Shown: piece after piece, positions 9,068 to 16,714 of the stretch
How positions within the stretch are numbered: the first letter of the stretch is position 1
Layout of the letters: each line of letters starts with the position of its first letter
DNA from: Kaistia sp. 32K
Lineage (GTDB): Bacteria > Pseudomonadota > Alphaproteobacteria > Rhizobiales > Kaistiaceae
Reading direction: 5' to 3'
Assembly (NCBI RefSeq): GCF_016629525.1
Contig: NZ_AP024269.1
Coordinates: 3,906,001-3,970,000, forward strand
DNA length: 64,000 nt
Translations under genes and position numbers: made by a program
Notes under the pieces: model-generated
Database searches by the model: none
Told to the model about the DNA's origin: nothing
The model's input: the letters and a program-made list of their open reading frames with translations, nothing else

Positions 9068-9220
9068 TTAGTAACCGACGGCCTGCTTGGCGACCCGCTC
9101 GATCTCGCCGCGGTGGATGCCGAGGTCAGCAAGCTCGCGGTTGTTCAGGCGGGAGAGCTCGTTGTAGGTCTCGCGGAACTTGCGCCAGGTCTTGTAGGAA
9201 GCGAGGATATTGAGAGCCAT
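9068..9220 (-). CDS. DUF1127 small protein (CcaF1-like)
   Basis: A 50-residue basic protein beginning MALNILASYKTWRKFRETY and ending RGEIERVAKQAVGY, with the DUF1127 core LNNRELADLGIHRGEIER. The start ATG has AAAGGAC at correct spacing. In R. sphaeroides the homologue CcaF1 binds RNA and affects turnover of the CcsR small RNAs made from the same transcript; here three CcsR-like hairpins follow within 150 bp. RNA binding is inferred from family and context. The gene is probably stress-induced, but I could not identify a clear heat-shock sigma promoter. Confidence 0.9.
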   Translation of the reverse strand: MALNILASYKTWRKFRETYNELSRLNNRELADLGIHRGEIERVAKQAVGY

Positions 9221-9576
9221 TTTCGGATGTCCTTTGAATTCGGTCTGATCTCTGTCGAACTAGCGCCGGATTTCTCTGTCGCCGTTCTTGTTGACGTTGA
9301 TATAGGCGGTTGCCAGCGAATTGAGCACTGCGAAAAAGCTCATGCCAGCGATGCGCCTAACGCAGAGCAGCATTAATTCTGGCGTCATATTGCAGCGCAG
9401 CATTAAGGGATACGGCCGGATTGCGGCGGATCGGCGGGGATCAGGTCGCGATTGCGGCCGCCACCGGGCCGAGACATGACGCTGATGCATGTCGAGGCGG
9501 CGAAGCGCCCTGCCCAATCCTTCGGCAGCATCCGGCGCGGCGCCCTGTCCCGCGCCGCCCTCCCCAGCCAATGCAT
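9221..9576. other. Intergenic region upstream of DUF1127
   Basis: This stretch holds the likely promoter of the DUF1127 transcript (minus strand). A direct repeat GCAGCATTAA occurs at about 9367-9376 and again at 9397-9406, roughly three helical turns apart, and could be a regulator binding site. A TATATC hexamer on the minus strand near 9300 could be a -10 element, but no convincing -35 partner was found. Confidence 0.3.
9260..9343 (-). CDS. Possible 27-residue small ORF upstream of DUF1127
   Basis: A short reading frame begins MSFFAVLNSLATAYINV and ends DREIRR, 39 bases before the DUF1127 start and in the same direction. Codon third positions are mostly G or C, as in neighbouring genes. 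The ribosome binding site is weak (AGGCG some 16 bases upstream). The hydrophobic start recalls N-termini of DUF1127-type proteins, but the core is absent. It may be a leader peptide or a decayed copy, or not translated at all. Confidence 0.25.
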   Translation of the reverse strand: MSFFAVLNSLATAYINVNKNGDREIRR

Positions 9577-9603
9577 AAAAAAGACCGGGCCAGAGGCCCG
9601 GTC
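9577..9603 (-). terminator. Rho-independent terminator downstream of homospermidine synthase
   Basis: On the minus strand a 9-bp perfect stem GACCGGGCC/GGCCCGGTC with a 3-base loop is followed by TTTTTT. It ends the homospermidine synthase transcript about 90 bp after the stop codon, with a rhizobial repeat lying between. Confidence 0.85.
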
Positions 9604-9644
9604 TCGATGATCTTCCGACAGGAACCGGCTGAACGATTTGTTAG

Positions 9645-9696
9645 GTCGCGTTTTCTTCACGCGAACCGGTGTCCACTTCGCTCGAAAACGCTCTAG
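9645..9696. repeat. Rhizobial intergenic repeat, copy A (GCGTTTTC...GAAAACGC)
   Basis: An element of about 50 bp bounded by inverted GCGTTTTC and GAAAACGC with inner text CACGCGAACCGG and CCACTTCGCTC. A second copy with the same inner text is near 16.66 kb. This sequence is common between genes in Hyphomicrobiales. It sits at the 3' end of homospermidine synthase. Confidence 0.75.
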
Positions 9697-11132
9697 CCGA
9701 GCTGGTGCACCAGCACGTTGCGGAACTGCCAGGGATCGCTCTCGTCGATGTCTTCCGGGAAGAAGCCGGGACGGTCGGTGAGCGGCGTCCAGTCGGTGTA
9801 GATGCCCTCGACGGTGCCGAGATATGGCTTCTGCACCCGGAGGCACAGGTGGTAGTCCATCTCGTCCGCCTCGACGATGCCGCGGTCCGGATGCGCCAGC
9901 GCCCAGGCCATGCCGGCCACCACCGCCGACGTCACCTGCATGCCGGTGGCGTTCTGGTAGGGCGCGTTCTCGCGCGCCTCGTCGATGGTGAGGCGCGAGC
10001 CGTACCAGTAGGCGTTCTTGGCATGGCCGTAGAGCAGCACGCCGAGCTCGTCGCGGCCGGCGATGATCTCGTCCTCGGAGAGGATGTGGATCTTCGACTG
10101 CCGCTTGCCGGCGCGGCCGAACATCTCGTGCAGCGACAGCATGGCGTCGTTCGACGGATGGTAGGCGTAGTGGCAGGTCGGCCGGTAGATGACCTCGCCG
10201 CCCTCGCGCAGCGTGAAGTGATCGGCGATCGAGATCGCCTCGTTATGCGTCACGAGATAGCCGAGCTGCGGGCCGGGCGTCGGGCACCAGGAACGCACGC
10301 GCGTATCGGCGCCGGGGCCGAGCAGGAAGATCGCAGCGCCACTGCCGGTGTCATGCGTGCGGGCGTGCGCCGGGATCCAGTTCTCGTGCGTGCCCCAGCC
10401 GAGCTCGGCCGGCTGCAGCGCCTCGGAGATGAAGCCCTCGACCGACCAGGTGTTGACGAAGGTGTCGAGCTGCTTGGCGACGCGGGCGCGCTGGGTGTCG
10501 CGCTCGGCGATGTGGATGCCCTTGACGCCGGTCGCGTGCATGAGCGCCGCCCATTCGCGCCGCGTGGTCGGCTCGTCATGCTCGATGCCGAGGTCGCGGG
10601 CGATGTCGAGGAGCGCCTGCTTGACGAACCACGAGACCATGCCGGGATTGGCGCCGGAGCAGGAGACCGCCGTCGGGCCGCCGGGATGGGCGCGCTTCTC
10701 GGCCAGCAGTTCCTCGCGCAGCGCGTAGTTGGAGCGCGACGCCGGATCGGCCTTGTGGTCGTAGTAGAAGCCGGGCCACGGCTCGATCACGGTGTCGATG
10801 TAGAGGCTGCCGAGCTCGCGGGCCAGCTTCATGATGTCGAGCGACGACGTATCGACCGAGAGGTTGACGCAGAAGCCCTGGCCGGACTCGCTCGTCAGAA
10901 GCGGCGTCAGGACTTCCCGGTAATTCTCACGCGTGAGTGCGACCTTGACGTGTTTGACGCCGAAAGTGGCCATCAGGCCGGCGTTTTCGTCGGTCGGCTC
11001 GATGATCGTGATCTGGGGTTGGTCCAGGGCGAAATGGCGCTTCAGCAGCGGGAGAAATCCGCGTCCGATCGAACCGAAGCCTATGATGACCACGGGGCCG
11101 GAGATGCGACCGTAGACAGGCCAATTCGTCAT
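9693..11132 (-). CDS. hss: Homospermidine synthase
   Basis: Cytoplasmic NAD-dependent enzyme that joins two putrescine units to sym-homospermidine, releasing ammonia; 479 residues, the normal size. The N-terminal Rossmann motif GFGSIGRG is at residues 18-25. Long conserved stretches such as NPGMVSWFVKQAL and YHPSNDAMLSLHEM are typical. The start ATG follows GAGGAGTG at good spacing; a frame extension of 22 residues upstream is not preferred. It lies downstream of ornithine decarboxylase and an acetyltransferase gene, but a strong hairpin with a T-run in between suggests partly separate transcription. Homospermidine is the signature polyamine of many alphaproteobacteria. Confidence 0.95.
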   Translation of the reverse strand: MTNWPVYGRISGPVVIIGFGSIGRGFLPLLKRHFALDQPQITIIEPTDENAGLMATFGVKHVKVALTRENYREVLTPLLTSESGQGFCVNLSVDTSSLDIMKLARELGSLYIDTVIEPWPGFYYDHKADPASRSNYALREELLAEKRAHPGGPTAVSCSGANPGMVSWFVKQALLDIARDLGIEHDEPTTRREWAALMHATGVKGIHIAERDTQRARVAKQLDTFVNTWSVEGFISEALQPAELGWGTHENWIPAHARTHDTGSGAAIFLLGPGADTRVRSWCPTPGPQLGYLVTHNEAISIADHFTLREGGEVIYRPTCHYAYHPSNDAMLSLHEMFGRAGKRQSKIHILSEDEIIAGRDELGVLLYGHAKNAYWYGSRLTIDEARENAPYQNATGMQVTSAVVAGMAWALAHPDRGIVEADEMDYHLCLRVQKPYLGTVEGIYTDWTPLTDRPGFFPEDIDESDPWQFRNVLVHQLG

Positions 11133-11167
11133 TGCGAGACACTCCTCAAGGTCGAAATCAACAAGTG

Positions 11168-11180
11168 GGGTACCGTACCC
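11168..11180. promoter_or_regulatory. Palindrome upstream of homospermidine synthase
   Basis: GGGTAC-C-GTACCC forms a perfect 6-bp inverted repeat about 36 bp before the hss start, between the upstream terminator and the gene. It could be an operator or an RNA hairpin in the hss leader. Confidence 0.3.
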
Positions 11181-11190
11181 TTCCTTCATG

Positions 11191-11236
11191 ACAAACAAAA
11201 AGCCGTGGATGGAGGGGCATATGCCCTTCCATCCAC
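11191..11236 (-). terminator. Terminator between acetyltransferase and homospermidine synthase genes
   Basis: A 16-bp nearly perfect inverted repeat (GTGGATGG at both ends, centre CATATG) is followed on the minus strand by CTTTTTGTTTG. One A/C mismatch exists on that strand. It probably ends most transcripts from the decarboxylase-acetyltransferase unit. Confidence 0.75.
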
Positions 11237-11258
11237 GACCGGTTTGGTGCGGGGGAAC

Positions 11259-11831
11259 CTAGCGGCTTGCGTCGACGAGGTCGAGCCCGGAAGGGCTTGC
11301 AACCATCGGAAAGTCCGGCCCGGCGAGCGGCGGGGCCGACCAGTCGCCTGTCGCGACCAGCATTCCGGCGGCGCCGTCGAGCGCGCCTTCCCGGAGTTCC
11401 AGGGCCAGGAACCTTCTGCGGTCGACCGGCCCCGGCATCATCAGGCTCTGCGTCGCCGCGGTCGAAAAACCGAAGCGCGCATAGTATTCGGCGTCCCCCA
11501 CCAGGATGACGGCGGCATGGCCGAACATGGCGGCGCGGTTCAGCGCCGCCCGCATCAGCTTGCCGCCGAGGCCCTCGCCCTGGCGCTCCGGCGCGACCGC
11601 GAGCGGGCCGAGCATGAGCGCGTCGCGGCCGCCGGCCGAGACGTTCCAGAGCCGGACGGAGCCGACGATCTCGTCGCCGTCGCGGGCGACGAGCGCCAGC
11701 CCGGACGCCGGCAGGCGATTCTCGCGCAGCCGCTCCGAGGACTTCAGGTGGCGGTCCGGGCCCATGGTCCGGTCAAGCAGCAGCTCTCGGGCGCCGGCTT
11801 CGCCCGGCGCCTCCACGTCGATATGGATCAT
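11259..11831 (-). CDS. GNAT family N-acetyltransferase in the polyamine cluster
   Basis: Cytoplasmic acetyl-CoA-dependent acetyltransferase, 190 residues. The acetyl-CoA loop is APERQGEGLGGKLM near residues 78-91, followed by the helix GHAAVILVGDAEYYARFGF typical of the YhbS-like branch. It lies 12 bp after the ornithine decarboxylase stop, with AGGA before its ATG, so it is probably translated from the same message. Position between the decarboxylase and homospermidine synthase suggests a polyamine or diamine substrate, but that is inference; YhbS-type enzymes have varied or unknown substrates. Confidence 0.85.
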   Translation of the reverse strand: MIHIDVEAPGEAGARELLLDRTMGPDRHLKSSERLRENRLPASGLALVARDGDEIVGSVRLWNVSAGGRDALMLGPLAVAPERQGEGLGGKLMRAALNRAAMFGHAAVILVGDAEYYARFGFSTAATQSLMMPGPVDRRRFLALELREGALDGAAGMLVATGDWSAPPLAGPDFPMVASPSGLDLVDASR

Positions 11832-11843
11832 CGATGAAGTCCT

Positions 11844-12977
11844 TCAGATCACGAAGGCTTCGAGCGGCTTGAAGCCGTTGAAGGCGACGGCCGAATAGGT
11901 CGTCGTGTAGGCGCCCGTGCCTTCGATCAGCACTTCGTCGCCGATCGAGAGCGACACCGGCAAGTGATACGGCGCCTTCTCGTAGAGGACGTCGGCGGAA
12001 TCGCAGGTCGGGCCGGCGAGCACGCAGGGCGTCTTCTCGTCGTGGTCATGCGCCGTACGGATCGGGTAGCGGATCGATTCGTCCATCGTCTCGGCGAGGC
12101 CGCCGAACTTGCCGATGTCGAGATAGACCCAGCGCAGGTCGTCGGCCGAGTCGCTCTTCTTCGAGATCAGCACGACTTCCGTCTTGATGATGCCCGCATT
12201 GCCGACCATGCCGCGGCCCGGCTCGATGATCGTCTCCGGGATGCGGTTGCCGAAATGGCGCTTCAGCGCGGCGTCGATCGACGAGGCGTAGTTCTCCACG
12301 CCCGGGATCTCCTTGAGATACCGGGTCGGGAAGCCGCCGCCGAGATTGACCATCGAGAGCTGGATGCCCCGCTCGGCCAGCGTCGAGAAGATGCCGGCCG
12401 CCGATGCGAGCGCGCTGTCCCAGGCCTCGGTGTTCGCCTGCTGCGAGCCGACATGGAACGACACGCCATAGGCGCGCAGGCCCGAGCGATGCGCATGCTC
12501 GAGCACGCCGACAGCCATTTCGGGCTCGCAGCCGAACTTGCGCGACAGCGGCCATTCGGCGCCGGCGCCGTCGCAGAGGATGCGGCAGAACACGCGGGTG
12601 CCGGGAGCGGCGCGGGCGACCTTCTCGACCTCGGCCTCGCAATCGACCGCATAGAGGTCGATGCCACGGGCGAAGGCGGCGGCGACGTCGCGCTCCTTCT
12701 TGATCGTGTTGCCGAAGGAGATGCGGTCGGGAGTCGCGCCGGCGGCCAGCGCCATGTCGATCTCGGCGACCGAGGCGCAGTCGAAGTTCGAGCCCAGCGA
12801 GGCGAGCAGCGACAGCACTTCCGGCGCCGGGTTGGCCTTCACCGCGTAAAAGACGCGGGTGTCGGGCAGCGCATGCGCGAAGGCGAGATAGTTTTCCCGC
12901 ACGACATCAAGGTCGACCACGAGGCACGGGCCGTCGGGACGTCGGGTGTTGAGGAAATCGATGATGCGTGCGGTCAT
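11844..12977 (-). CDS. odc: Ornithine decarboxylase (PLP fold type III)
   Basis: Converts ornithine to putrescine, the precursor of homospermidine; 377 residues, as in alphaproteobacterial ornithine/lysine decarboxylases. The PLP lysine is K48 in YAVKANP, the glycine loop is NLGGGFP, and the catalytic cysteine is C325 in GPTCDSADVLYE, with EGTGAYT near the C-terminus. This is the alanine-racemase-fold type, not the large fold type I enzyme of enterobacteria. The start ATG is preceded by GGAG at about ten bases. Some homologues also take lysine. A leader of nearly 480 nt with several hairpins precedes it and probably regulates it. Confidence 0.93.
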   Translation of the reverse strand: MTARIIDFLNTRRPDGPCLVVDLDVVRENYLAFAHALPDTRVFYAVKANPAPEVLSLLASLGSNFDCASVAEIDMALAAGATPDRISFGNTIKKERDVAAAFARGIDLYAVDCEAEVEKVARAAPGTRVFCRILCDGAGAEWPLSRKFGCEPEMAVGVLEHAHRSGLRAYGVSFHVGSQQANTEAWDSALASAAGIFSTLAERGIQLSMVNLGGGFPTRYLKEIPGVENYASSIDAALKRHFGNRIPETIIEPGRGMVGNAGIIKTEVVLISKKSDSADDLRWVYLDIGKFGGLAETMDESIRYPIRTAHDHDEKTPCVLAGPTCDSADVLYEKAPYHLPVSLSIGDEVLIEGTGAYTTTYSAVAFNGFKPLEAFVI

Positions 12978-12989
12978 TTGGAGGGTCTC

Positions 12990-13460
12990 CCCGTGGCCTG
13001 CCAAGGCCAAAAAACGTTGCGAAAGCGATGACGAAACCGGAGCGCAGCCCTCGCGCCAATCGCTATGGACGCGATCGGAACGGTGACGACGAGCCGTTTT
13101 TGCCGGGGTGAGCCGGCAGTTTTCGCGGGTAGCAGTCGCTTGGACGAACGGGAGCGTTCATCGTGAGCGCTGCCTTCGCTTGGAACGGGAGACCCGATCC
13201 GCACGCCCGGCAAGGATGTAGTGCCTCTTCAGTGACCACGGCCTTTGGAGAGCCGGCAGAGACCAAAAAAGCCCGCTACGTCGTTGCTTCAAGTCGCGTC
13301 CTCCGCGGAGACGGAGTTCACCGGTTTCGCTTTCCGGCTGCCGACCTTTCTCGGGATCGCTCCCGAACTCCTGGGACCCTCTTGCGGAGGATCTTGGGCG
13401 TCGCTTCGGCCTCTTGTCCGAAGCCCCACCGGTCGGCACGCAACCACAGGCACGTGCGAT
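12990..13460 (-). ncRNA. Structured leader upstream of ornithine decarboxylase (speF RNA motif candidate)
   Basis: The non-coding stretch before odc is long and rich in hairpins on the minus strand: GCTTCGG/CCGAAGC (13403-13424), TCGGGA-loop-TCCCGA with a GCGA-type tetraloop (13351-13366), a CTCCGCGGAG palindrome, and a U-rich tract TTTTTT (about 13265-13270). The speF RNA motif is known upstream of ornithine decarboxylase genes in alphaproteobacteria, and position and structure fit. I could not run a covariance model, so this is a strong guess from context. A promoter with TTAAGC and AATTAT 18 bases apart lies near 13460-13489. Confidence 0.5.
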
Positions 13461-13718
13461 AATTGGGCGAGGAGGTACGTATGCTTAACCCGCTTCACAT
13501 TCAAGCGGATTTTACGCCTCGGGCACAAATTTCATGCATGGGCCGCCTGCATATACGGCATGGCTCCGAAACCCGGCAATTCTGCCACATTTTTGCAGGT
13601 TTGGCTGCCCCTTCCGCCGCCGCCGAGACGGTCCGCGACGCCGCTTTCCGCCTCTGATTCGCGCTTCCTGCCACCTGTCGTTTCGCCTATGCAGGAACGG
13701 CAAACAGGAGAGACACGC

Positions 13719-15308
13719 GTGAGCGAAACCATCGTCGGCGAAAAGGGTATGGTTGTGGCCCCGCACCGGGCCGCCGCGGAGGCCGGCGCCGAGATTCTCC
13801 GGGCCGGCGGCAACGCCATCGAGGCGGCGATCGCCGCCGCCGCCACCATCGCCGTCGTCTATCCGCACATGAACGGCATCGGCGGCGACGGCTTCTGGCT
13901 GATCCGCGAGCCGGGCAAGGAGCCGCGCTATCTGGAGGCCTGCGGCGCCGCAGGATCCGGCGCCACCATCAAGGCCTATCGCAGCAAGGGCTATGACACG
14001 ATCCCGACGCGCGGCCCCGACTCGGCGCTGACGGTCGCCGGCGCGATCTCGGGCTGGCATACGGCCTTCGAGCTGTCGCAGAGCCTGGGCGGCCGGCTCG
14101 ACCGCCCCACCCTCCTCGCCAACGCCATCGCCCACGCGCGAGACGGCATCACCGTCACCCGCTCGCAGGCGCGGCTGACCGCCACGCACCACGCCGTGCT
14201 TTCCGAACAGCCGGGCTTCGGCGACGTCTTCCTGGTTGACGGCAAGGCGCCGGAGACAGGCGCCCAACTCCGCCAGGAACGCCTCGCCGACACGCTCGAC
14301 CATCTCGCCCGCGCCGGCTTCCTCGATTTTTATCGCGGTGACGTCGCCAGCGAGATCGCGGCCGACCTCAACCGCGTCGGCAGCGCCGTCACACGCGGGG
14401 ATCTCGAAGCACATGAGGCGCGGCTGCGCGCGCCGCTCTCGGTCCGGTTCCAGCAGGGCACCGTCTACAATTCGCCGCCGCCGACCCAGGGCCTCGCCTC
14501 GCTCCTGATCCTCGGCATCTTCGAGCGCCTCGGCGTCAAGCGCGGCGAAAGCTTCGAGCATGTGCACGGCCTGATCGAGGCGACCAAGCGCGCCTTCCTC
14601 AAGCGCGACCAGCACGTCACCGACCCGATCTTCGCCGGCGACCTCTCGATGCATCTTTCGCCGCGCATGCTCGAGCGCGAGGCGGCCCAGATCGACATGA
14701 CCCGCGCCGCGCCCTGGCCGCAGCCGGCGAAGAAGGGCGACACGGTCTGGATCGGCGCCATCGACGCCTCCGGCCTCACCGTCTCCTATATCCAGTCGAT
14801 CTTCTGGGAGTTCGGCTCCGGCGTCGTGCTGCCGGCGACCGGCATCACCTGGCAGAATCGCGGCGCCAGCTTCTCGCTCGATCCGAAATCGCTCAACCCG
14901 CTGGAGCCCGGCCGCAAGCCGTTCCACACGCTGAACCCCGCCATCGCCCGCTTCGACGACGGCCGGATCCTGAGCTACGGCACGATGGGCGGTGACGGCC
15001 AGCCGCAGACCCAGGGCGCGGTCTTCACCCGCCATGTCCTCTTCGGCATGGAGCTCGGCGAGGCGATCGCCGCGCCGCGCTGGCTGCTCGGCCGCACCTG
15101 GGGCTCCGACCACACCAACCTTCGCGTCGAGAACCGGCTCGATCCCGACATCATCCTGGCGCTGGAACGCGCCGGCCACGAGGTCGAGGTGCTGGACGAG
15201 GCCTATTCCGACACGATGGGCCATGCCGGCGCGCTCGTCCGCCGCAAGGACGGCCGCATCTTCGGCGCCAGCGATCCGCGCTCCGACGGCGCGGCGGTCG
15301 CCGCCTGA
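13719..15308 (+). CDS. Gamma-glutamyltransferase family hydrolase (possible oxamate amidohydrolase-like)
   Basis: Self-processing Ntn-hydrolase of the gamma-glutamyltransferase family, 529 residues. The nucleophile at the cleavage site should be T342 in GDTVWIGAID, replacing the more usual TTHxSVxD. The N-terminal AAGAEILRAGGNAIEAA and the GGDG segments are conserved. The chosen start is GTG with AGGAG eight bases upstream; an in-frame ATG ten codons earlier lacks such a site. No signal peptide is visible, so it acts in the cytoplasm, unlike classical GGT. Length and the amidase neighbour recall HpxW-type oxamate amidohydrolases, but the substrate is unproven. Confidence 0.88.
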   Translation: MSETIVGEKGMVVAPHRAAAEAGAEILRAGGNAIEAAIAAAATIAVVYPHMNGIGGDGFWLIREPGKEPRYLEACGAAGSGATIKAYRSKGYDTIPTRGPDSALTVAGAISGWHTAFELSQSLGGRLDRPTLLANAIAHARDGITVTRSQARLTATHHAVLSEQPGFGDVFLVDGKAPETGAQLRQERLADTLDHLARAGFLDFYRGDVASEIAADLNRVGSAVTRGDLEAHEARLRAPLSVRFQQGTVYNSPPPTQGLASLLILGIFERLGVKRGESFEHVHGLIEATKRAFLKRDQHVTDPIFAGDLSMHLSPRMLEREAAQIDMTRAAPWPQPAKKGDTVWIGAIDASGLTVSYIQSIFWEFGSGVVLPATGITWQNRGASFSLDPKSLNPLEPGRKPFHTLNPAIARFDDGRILSYGTMGGDGQPQTQGAVFTRHVLFGMELGEAIAAPRWLLGRTWGSDHTNLRVENRLDPDIILALERAGHEVEVLDEAYSDTMGHAGALVRRKDGRIFGASDPRSDGAAVAA

Positions 15309-15418
15309 GACGGCGCCGCCGGATTTTGGCAAAGGCGGCGGAATAGCGTTATGAATCGGGAGAACGCGGTGCCGCCGGCGCCGAGCCGATGTCCCTCCAC
15401 AGGAAATCGATAGAGCCC

Positions 15419-16603
15419 ATGCTTCTCGCCCAAGACCCGGTCAACGCGTTTCTCGACTATCCCGCCGTCGAAGTGCCGTCGGCGGCGACCGGCCCGCTCG
15501 CCGGGCTCACCATGGCGGTCAAGGATCTCTATGACGTCGCCGGCTATCCGACCGGCGTCGGCCATCCGCTGAAGCGGGCCGAGAGCGACATCAAGACGGT
15601 GACCGCGCCGGCCGTGCAGGTGCTGCTCGACGCCGGCGCCCGCTTCGTCGGCAAGGTGCACACCGACGAGTTCGCCTATTCGATGAACGGCGAGAATTTC
15701 CATTACGGCACGCCGATCAACGTCCGCGCGCCGGGCCGCATCCCGGGCGGCTCCTCCTCCGGCTCGGCCGCCGCCGTCAGCGCCGGCCTGGTCGATTTCG
15801 CGCTCGGCACCGACACGGGCGGCTCGGTTCGCGCGCCCGCCTCCTATAACGGCCTGATCGGCCTGCGCCCGACGCATGGCCGGATCGACATCTCGCGCGT
15901 CGCGCCGCTCGCCGAGAGCTTCGACACGGTCGGCTGGTTCGCGCGCGACATCGACACCTTCACCCGCGTCGGCGACGTGCTGCTCGGCGCGGACGTCGCC
16001 GGGCCGCCGCTGACGCGCTTCCTCGTCGGCGACGACATCCACGCGCTGCTGCTCGGCGAGCTGGAAGAGGCCGCCGTCCGCTCGGCGACGCCCCGCATCG
16101 CCGCCCACCTGACGCCGGCCGGCGCCGTCATCGTCTCGCCGGACGGGCTCGCCGCCTGGCGGATGATCTTCCGCACCATGCAGGCCTATGAGGCCTGGCA
16201 GGCGAACGGCGAATGGATCACCAGCCGCAACCCCGTCTTCGGCCCCGGCGTGCGCGAGCGCTTCGAATGGGCGAGCCACGTTTCGCGCGAGGATTATGAG
16301 GCGGCGGCGCAGCGCCGCGCGCAGGTGCGCGAGCGCCTGGACGGCCTGCTCGGTGACGATACCGTGCTCGCCATCCCGACCACGCCCGGCATCGCGCCGG
16401 AGCGCGGCCGCGACGGCGACGAACTCGAATCCTACCGCAACCGCGCCCTCGCCATGACCTGCACGGCGAGCTTGACCGGCCTGCCGCAGATCAGCCTGCC
16501 GCTGGCCGAGCACGAGGGCTGCCCGCTCGGCGTCTCGCTGATCGCGCCCAGGGGCCGCGACAAGGCCCTGATCAAGCTTGCAGCCAGGATCCTGGCCGGC
16601 TAA
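15419..16603 (+). CDS. Amidase signature family protein
   Basis: Cytoplasmic amide hydrolase, 394 residues. The Ser-cisSer-Lys triad is visible: K35 in MAVKDLYDVAG, S112 in GGSSSGS and nucleophile S136 in GTDTGGSVR. Overall it is on the short side for the family (usually 450-500) and resembles plant AMI1-type amidases. The start at the second ATG has AGGAA upstream though rather far; an ATG ten codons earlier is the alternative. It follows the GGT-like gene in the same direction at about 110 bp, which suggests a joint role in breaking down an amide or ureide compound. Substrate unknown. Confidence 0.87.
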   Translation: MLLAQDPVNAFLDYPAVEVPSAATGPLAGLTMAVKDLYDVAGYPTGVGHPLKRAESDIKTVTAPAVQVLLDAGARFVGKVHTDEFAYSMNGENFHYGTPINVRAPGRIPGGSSSGSAAAVSAGLVDFALGTDTGGSVRAPASYNGLIGLRPTHGRIDISRVAPLAESFDTVGWFARDIDTFTRVGDVLLGADVAGPPLTRFLVGDDIHALLLGELEEAAVRSATPRIAAHLTPAGAVIVSPDGLAAWRMIFRTMQAYEAWQANGEWITSRNPVFGPGVRERFEWASHVSREDYEAAAQRRAQVRERLDGLLGDDTVLAIPTTPGIAPERGRDGDELESYRNRALAMTCTASLTGLPQISLPLAEHEGCPLGVSLIAPRGRDKALIKLAARILAG

Positions 16604-16652
16604 GGCGCTTCATCATTTCGCGAATACGATGAAATGCTCTAGGTCTTTGTTC

Positions 16653-16706
16653 TATCGCGTTTTCTGCACGCGAACCGACTTTCCACTTCGCTCGAAAACG
16701 CTCTAG
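16653..16706. repeat. Rhizobial intergenic repeat, copy B
   Basis: Second copy of the element bounded by GCGTTTTC and GAAAACGC, with the shared inner text CACGCGAACCG and CCACTTCGCTC. It lies directly before the LysR gene and ends in CTCTAG as does copy A, so copies are oriented alike in this window. It may carry or disturb promoter signals of the LysR gene. Confidence 0.75.
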
Positions 16707-16714
16707 GCGGCAGT

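Noticed and set aside
8977..9213. Open frames on the plus strand across the DUF1127/hairpin array
   Set aside because: They translate the hairpin and anti-sense of DUF1127; the minus-strand gene with its ribosome site and family core is far better supported.
9669..11837. A 722-codon frame antisense to homospermidine synthase and the acetyltransferase
   Set aside because: Runs through two genes and a terminator palindrome, and has no domain.
13512..15332. A 606-codon frame antisense to the GGT-like gene
   Set aside because: Composition typical of a shadow; the sense strand has a complete, recognisable enzyme.
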